A stretch of DNA of 38,260 nt from Sphingopyxis sp. GTDB lineage: Bacteria > Pseudomonadota > Alphaproteobacteria > Sphingomonadales > Sphingomonadaceae. The notes under the pieces were generated by a model. It was not told the DNA's origin and did not search any database. It saw nothing but the letters and a program-made list of their open reading frames with translations. The position numbers were made by a program, and so were the translations under genes. The stretch spans positions 1 to 38,260 of the forward strand of contig NZ_JAEMQX010000029.1 of NCBI RefSeq assembly GCF_016463645.1, written 5' to 3'. The number at the start of each line of letters is the position of its first letter. Position 1 is the stretch's first letter. Positions 34,480 through 38,260 of this stretch are shown piece by piece.

Positions 34480-34812
34480 ATGACCCACGCCGCCCGACGG
34501 GAGGCACCGCGCTTCCTGCTCGCCTCGACCGCTCTCTATGTCGCGCTCGTTACCGCCTTGCCCGCTCGGGCCGGTGGCTCGTCGATGCCGTGGGAAGCGC
34601 CGCTGCAATCGATCCTCGAGAGCGTCGAGGGGCCGGTCGCGAAGGTGATCTCGCTGATCATCATCATCATCACCGGGCTGACCATCTCGTTCGGAGACAC
34701 GTCGGGCGGTTTTCGCCGCATGGTCCAGATCGTGTTCGGGCTGTCGATCGCCTTCGCGGCGTCGAGCTTCTTCCTGACCTTCTTTTCCTTCGGCGGCGGA
34801 GCCGTCGTCTGA
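34480..34812 (+). CDS. trbC: TrbC, pilin precursor (VirB2-like)
   Basis: This 110-residue protein has a long signal/leader region (cleavage near 'ALPARAGGS', residue 31), then 'MPWEAPLQSILESVEGPVAKVISLIIIIITGLTISFG'. A second hydrophobic segment, 'MVQIVFGLSIAFAASSFFLTFFSFGGGAVV', follows. This is the TrbC/VirB2 two-helix hairpin that becomes the conjugative pilus subunit after processing by the TraF-type peptidase. Its stop overlaps the trbD start by one base (TGATG). Confidence 0.93.
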   Translation: MTHAARREAPRFLLASTALYVALVTALPARAGGSSMPWEAPLQSILESVEGPVAKVISLIIIIITGLTISFGDTSGGFRRMVQIVFGLSIAFAASSFFLTFFSFGGGAVV

Positions 34813-35081
34813 TGGATGGCGCGGCCGAAGTCACCGGTTTCTTCGCGCCCGTGCACCGCGCGCTCGCCGAGCCGATCCTGCTCGGCGGCGCGCCGCGCGC
34901 CCTCGCGATCGCCAATGGCACGCTCGCGGCCGGGATCGGCCTTGGCCTCCGCCTCTGGATCGCGGGTCTCGTCCTCTGGATCGTCGGCCATGCGCTCTCG
35001 GTCTGGGCGGCGCGCCGCGACCCGCAATTCGTCGACGTCGCCAAGCGTCACCTCAAATATCCTGTCTGGATGCGGCCATGA
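34812..35081 (+). CDS. trbD: TrbD, conjugal transfer membrane protein (VirB3-like)
   Basis: This 89-residue protein starts at ATG 34812. It has 'GFFAPVHRALAEPILLGGAPRALAIANGTLAAGIGLGLRLWIAGLVLWIVGHALSVWAARRDPQFVDVAKRHLKY', with the VirB3/TrbD pattern: R.L..P....G.PR, two hydrophobic spans and the D.....HL.Y end. It is an inner-membrane channel component coupled to TrbE, whose start overlaps its stop (ATGA). Confidence 0.93.
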   Translation: MDGAAEVTGFFAPVHRALAEPILLGGAPRALAIANGTLAAGIGLGLRLWIAGLVLWIVGHALSVWAARRDPQFVDVAKRHLKYPVWMRP

Positions 35082-37519
35082 TGAACCTCGCCGAATATCG
35101 CTCGAAGTCGGCCTGCCTTTCCGATTATCTCCCCTGGGTCGCGCTGGTCGCCGAGGGCGCGGTGCTCAACAAGGATGGCTCGTTCCAGCGAACCGCGGCC
35201 TTCCGCGGCCCCGATCTCGACAGCGCCACCCCCGCCGAACTCGTCGCGGTCACCGCCCGGCTCAACAATGCGATCCGGCGCCTCGGCTCCGGCTGGGCCT
35301 TGTTCGTGGAGGCGCAGCGGCTGCCGTCGAGCGATTATCCCGCATCCTCATTTCCCGATCCGGCATCCGCTCTTGTCGACATGGAGCGCCGCGAGCAATT
35401 CCGGGAGGAAGGGGCGCATTTCGAGAGCCGCTATTATCTGACCCTCCTGTGGATGCCGCCGGCCGAGGATGCCTCGCGGGCGGAGGGCTGGCTTTATGAG
35501 GGTATGGAGCGCTCGGGGGTCGATCCGAAGGAGCATCTCGCGAGCTTCATCGACCGGTCGAACCGCATCCTTCATCTCGTCGAAGGCTTCATGCCCGAGG
35601 CCGAATGGCTCGATGACGGCGAGACGCTGACCTATCTCCATTCAACCGTATCGACGAAGCGGCAGCGTGTCCGGGTTCCCGAGACGCCAGTCTATCTCGA
35701 CGCGCTGCTGACGGACCAGCCGCTCATCGGCGGGCTTGAGCCGCGGCTCGGCGAGCAGCATCTGCGGACCCTGACGATCACGGGCTTTCCGACCGCGACC
35801 TGGCCCGGCCTCCTCGACGATCTCAACCGGCTGGCCTTCGCCTATCGCTGGTCGACCCGCGCGATCATGCTCGACAAGACAGACGCGACCAAGCTGCTGA
35901 CGAAAATCCGGCGACAATGGTTCGCCAAGCGCAAGTCGATCGCGGCGATCCTCAAGGAGGTGATGACCAACGAGCAATCGGCGCTCGTCGACAGCGATGC
36001 CTCGAACAAGGCGGCCGACGCCGACATGGCGTTGCAGGAGCTCGGCGCCGATCATGCCGGCGTCGCCTATGTGACCGCGACCGTCACCGTGTGGGACAGC
36101 GACGCGGCCCTCGCCGCCGAGAAGCTCCGGCTGGTCGAGAAAGTCATCCAGGGGCGCGACTTCACCTGCACGATCGAGGGCATGAACGCGATCGAGGCCT
36201 GGCTCGGGAGCCTGCCCGGCCACGCCTACGCCAATGTCCGCCAGCCGCCGATTTCCACCCTCAACCTTGCCCACATGATCCCCCTGTCTGCCGTGTGGGC
36301 GGGGGCGGAACGGGACGAGCATTTCGGAGACGCCCCCTTGCTCTATGGCAAGACCGAAGGCTCGACCCCGTTCCGCCTTTCCCTCCATGTCGGCGACGTC
36401 GGTCATTGCCTCGTCGTCGGTCCGACGGGGGCAGGCAAATCGGTGCTGCTCGCGACGATGGCGATGCAGTTTCGCCGCTATCCGGGCTCGCAAATCTTCG
36501 CGTTCGATTTCGGCGGCTCGATCCGCGCCGCAGCCCTCGCGATGGGCGGGGACTGGCAGGATCTTGGCGGGGCGCTCCACGATGGCGAGGGCGGCGTGGC
36601 GTTGCAGCCGCTCGCCCGGATCGACGAGGCGTCCGAGCGGAGCTGGGCTGCCGAATGGCTCGCCGCGCTGTTCGCGGGCGAAGGCATGATGATCGACCCG
36701 GCGGCGAAGGAGCATCTCTGGTCGGCGCTGACCTCACTCGCGACGGCGCCTGTCGCCGAACGCACGCTGACGGGGCTCGCGGTGCTTCTCCAGTCGCGCG
36801 ACCTCAAGCAGGCGCTCGCGCCCTATTTGGTCGGCGGACCCTGGGGGCGGCTGCTCGATGCCGACGAGGAGCGCATCGGGGCCGCGCGCGTGCAGGCCTT
36901 CGAGACCGAAGGCCTTGTCGGCGCCGCGTCGGCGGGACCCGTCCTGTCCTATCTGTTTCACCGGATCGCCGGACGGCTCGACGGCTCGCCGACGCTCATC
37001 ATCATCGACGAAGGCTGGCTCGTGCTCGACAGCCCGGCCTTCGCGGCGCAGCTCCGCGAATGGCTGAAGACGCTCCGCAAGAAGAATGCGAGCGTGGTCT
37101 TCGCGACGCAGAGCCTTGCCGACATCGAAACCTCTAGCATCGCACCCGCGATCATCGAGAGCTGTCCGACCCGCATATTTCTGCCGAACGAGCGCGCGCT
37201 CGAGCCGCAGATTGCCCGCATCTACGAGCGCTTCGGTCTCAATGACCGGCAAATAGAGATACTGAGCCGGGCGACCCCGAAGCGCGACTATTATTGCCAG
37301 TCGCGGCGCGGCAATCGCCTCTTCGACCTGGGGCTAGGCGAGGTTGCGCTCGCCTTCACCGCGGCATCTTCGAAGACCGATCAGACGCGCATCGCGGAGC
37401 TGTTCGCAGCGCACGGCCCCGAAGGGTTCGCGGCCGCCTGGCTTTCCCACCGCAAGCTCGAATGGGCGGCCGAGCTGCTCCCCACCATTGCCGCCCCCAA
37501 TGAGGAGTGCCCCCGATGA
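35078..37519 (+). CDS. trbE: TrbE, conjugal transfer ATPase (VirB4 type)
   Basis: This 813-residue protein is a full-length VirB4-family ATPase. Its N-terminal domain ('LSDYLPWVALVAEGAVLNKDGSFQRTAAFRGPDL') is followed by the central helical region. The C-terminal RecA-like domain has Walker A 'GPTGAGK454-S' and Walker B 'TLIIID644-E645-GWLVL', then 'VVFATQSLADI' and 'RIFLPNERA'. It energises assembly of the Trb channel. The start overlaps trbD and the stop overlaps trbJ (both ATGA). Confidence 0.96.
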   Translation: MMNLAEYRSKSACLSDYLPWVALVAEGAVLNKDGSFQRTAAFRGPDLDSATPAELVAVTARLNNAIRRLGSGWALFVEAQRLPSSDYPASSFPDPASALVDMERREQFREEGAHFESRYYLTLLWMPPAEDASRAEGWLYEGMERSGVDPKEHLASFIDRSNRILHLVEGFMPEAEWLDDGETLTYLHSTVSTKRQRVRVPETPVYLDALLTDQPLIGGLEPRLGEQHLRTLTITGFPTATWPGLLDDLNRLAFAYRWSTRAIMLDKTDATKLLTKIRRQWFAKRKSIAAILKEVMTNEQSALVDSDASNKAADADMALQELGADHAGVAYVTATVTVWDSDAALAAEKLRLVEKVIQGRDFTCTIEGMNAIEAWLGSLPGHAYANVRQPPISTLNLAHMIPLSAVWAGAERDEHFGDAPLLYGKTEGSTPFRLSLHVGDVGHCLVVGPTGAGKSVLLATMAMQFRRYPGSQIFAFDFGGSIRAAALAMGGDWQDLGGALHDGEGGVALQPLARIDEASERSWAAEWLAALFAGEGMMIDPAAKEHLWSALTSLATAPVAERTLTGLAVLLQSRDLKQALAPYLVGGPWGRLLDADEERIGAARVQAFETEGLVGAASAGPVLSYLFHRIAGRLDGSPTLIIIDEGWLVLDSPAFAAQLREWLKTLRKKNASVVFATQSLADIETSSIAPAIIESCPTRIFLPNERALEPQIARIYERFGLNDRQIEILSRATPKRDYYCQSRRGNRLFDLGLGEVALAFTAASSKTDQTRIAELFAAHGPEGFAAAWLSHRKLEWAAELLPTIAAPNEECPR

Positions 37520-38232
37520 AGAAGAATATCGTCCGCGCCGTCGCTGCCGCGGCACTTGTGTTGCTGCCCGTGTCGGGCGCGATGCTGGCCGTCCCGGCGA
37601 GCGCCCAGCTCGGCGGCATCGTCCACGATCCGCGCAACTATTCGCAGAATATCCTGACCGCGGCGCGCACGCTCGAGCAGATCAACAACCAGATCAAGCA
37701 GCTGCAGAATCAGGCGACCTCGCTGATGAACGAGGCGAAGAACCTCAACAGCCTGCCGACATCGACGCTGGGCACGCTCGAGGCGCAGGTCGACCAGACG
37801 CGCCAGCTCCTCGCGCAGGCAGAGGGCATCGCGTTCAACGTGTCGGACATCCAGAAGGGGTTCGAGGCGCGCTACAAGGGCGGAGCGCTGACGGGCTCTG
37901 CCGCCGAGATGGTCGCCAATGCCGAGGCGCGCTGGAAGGACAGCGTCGGCGCCTTCGAGGATGCGATGAAGGTGCAGGCCGGCATCGTCACGAACATGGG
38001 CGGAACGCGGACGTCGATCTCGACGATCGTCGGCGCCAGCCAGTCGGCAACCGGCGCGCTGCAGGCCGCGCAGGCGGGCAACCAGCTGCTCGCCATCCAG
38101 TCGCAGCAGATCGCCGATCTCGCCGCCGTCATGAGTGCGCAGGGCCGCGCCGAGATGCTCGATGCCGCGCGCGCGGCGGCCGCCGAGGCCGAAGGCCGCG
38201 AGCGCTTCCGCCGCTTCCGCAAGGGCAATTGA
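37516..38232 (+). CDS. trbJ: TrbJ, conjugal transfer periplasmic protein (VirB5-like)
   Basis: ATG 37516 overlaps the trbE stop. The 238-residue product has a cleavable signal peptide (MKKNIVRAVAAAALVLLPVSG..ASAQ, cut near residue 34). A helical periplasmic domain then begins 'IVHDPRNYSQNILTAARTLEQINNQIKQLQNQATSLMNEAKNL', the TrbJ signature of Asp-Pro-x-Asn-Tyr followed by a long coiled helix. VirB5/TrbJ proteins sit at the pilus tip and aid mating contact. The C-terminus is rich in Ala and Gln helices. Confidence 0.93.
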   Translation: MKKNIVRAVAAAALVLLPVSGAMLAVPASAQLGGIVHDPRNYSQNILTAARTLEQINNQIKQLQNQATSLMNEAKNLNSLPTSTLGTLEAQVDQTRQLLAQAEGIAFNVSDIQKGFEARYKGGALTGSAAEMVANAEARWKDSVGAFEDAMKVQAGIVTNMGGTRTSISTIVGASQSATGALQAAQAGNQLLAIQSQQIADLAAVMSAQGRAEMLDAARAAAAEAEGRERFRRFRKGN

Positions 38233-38233
38233 G

Positions 38234-38260
38234 ATGGGCCGGGCGGGGACGCTCGTGGCA
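38234..38260 (+). CDS. Start of the next trb-cluster gene (partial, cut by window end)
   Basis: An ATG one base after the trbJ stop begins MGRAGTLVA and runs off the window. Gene order in related clusters suggests a small TrbK-like or TrbL gene. Nine codons are too few to assign it. Confidence 0.4.

Noticed and set aside
35642..36715. Minus-strand frame of 357 codons inside trbE
   Set aside because: Antisense shadow. trbE is intact on the plus strand with Walker motifs.

Overview
The window looks like a GC-rich alphaproteobacterium, most likely a sphingomonad (Sphingopyxis/Sphingobium/Novosphingobium type). The basis is the codon usage, the alphaproteobacterial SOS boxes (GAAC-N7-GAAC) and the gene families present. 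No rRNA, tRNA, replication initiator, integrase or CRISPR array was seen. The genus, and whether this is an integrative conjugative element (ICE) or a plasmid, cannot be settled from this window.

Left accessory block (1-6280). An IS21-like terminus abuts a probably 5'-truncated gene. A type IV AbiEi/AbiEii-like toxin-antitoxin pair follows, then a short-chain dehydrogenase, and on the minus strand a TrlF-type protein (PHP domain plus SMC-like ATPase). This resembles a small defence island.

SOS and housekeeping-like block (6560-16584). It holds a secreted or lipoprotein EEP-fold phosphatase, an HU protein, two divergent SRAP genes around a LexA box, a DUF1810 gene, a cytochrome b561, and the SOS mutasome imuA-imuB-dnaE2 behind a second LexA box.

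Conjugative element core (16585-38260). There are three DUF736 paralogues, two of them behind long hairpin-rich leaders. Next comes a split DUF6499/DUF2285 gene whose two halves sit in 0 and +1 frames across a UUU-C site, the arrangement known for the excision activator FseA of ICEMlSym(R7A). It is followed by a tightly overlapping operon: excisionase-like HTH (RdfS-like), DUF2840, TraF-type S26 peptidase, DUF736 and a lytic transglycosylase. The relaxase (DUF3363 type), TraG/VirD4 coupling protein, a ribbon-helix-helix protein and trbB-trbC-trbD-trbE-trbJ complete the transfer machinery, which runs off the right end.

Two cargo insertions interrupt this backbone. One is a minus-strand block at 17100-19199 with two HEPN-like genes, the second split by an in-frame stop. 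The other is a 4.8-kb block at 28696-33499 between the RHH gene and trbB, holding a third HEPN-motif protein, a RadC-winged-helix fusion, small membrane proteins and a membrane-anchored LuxR-type regulator. The inferred logic is that the FseA-like frameshift product switches on the rdfS-like/traF operon, coupling excision to relaxase processing and the Trb type IV secretion channel. The cargo supplies SOS mutagenesis and defence functions.
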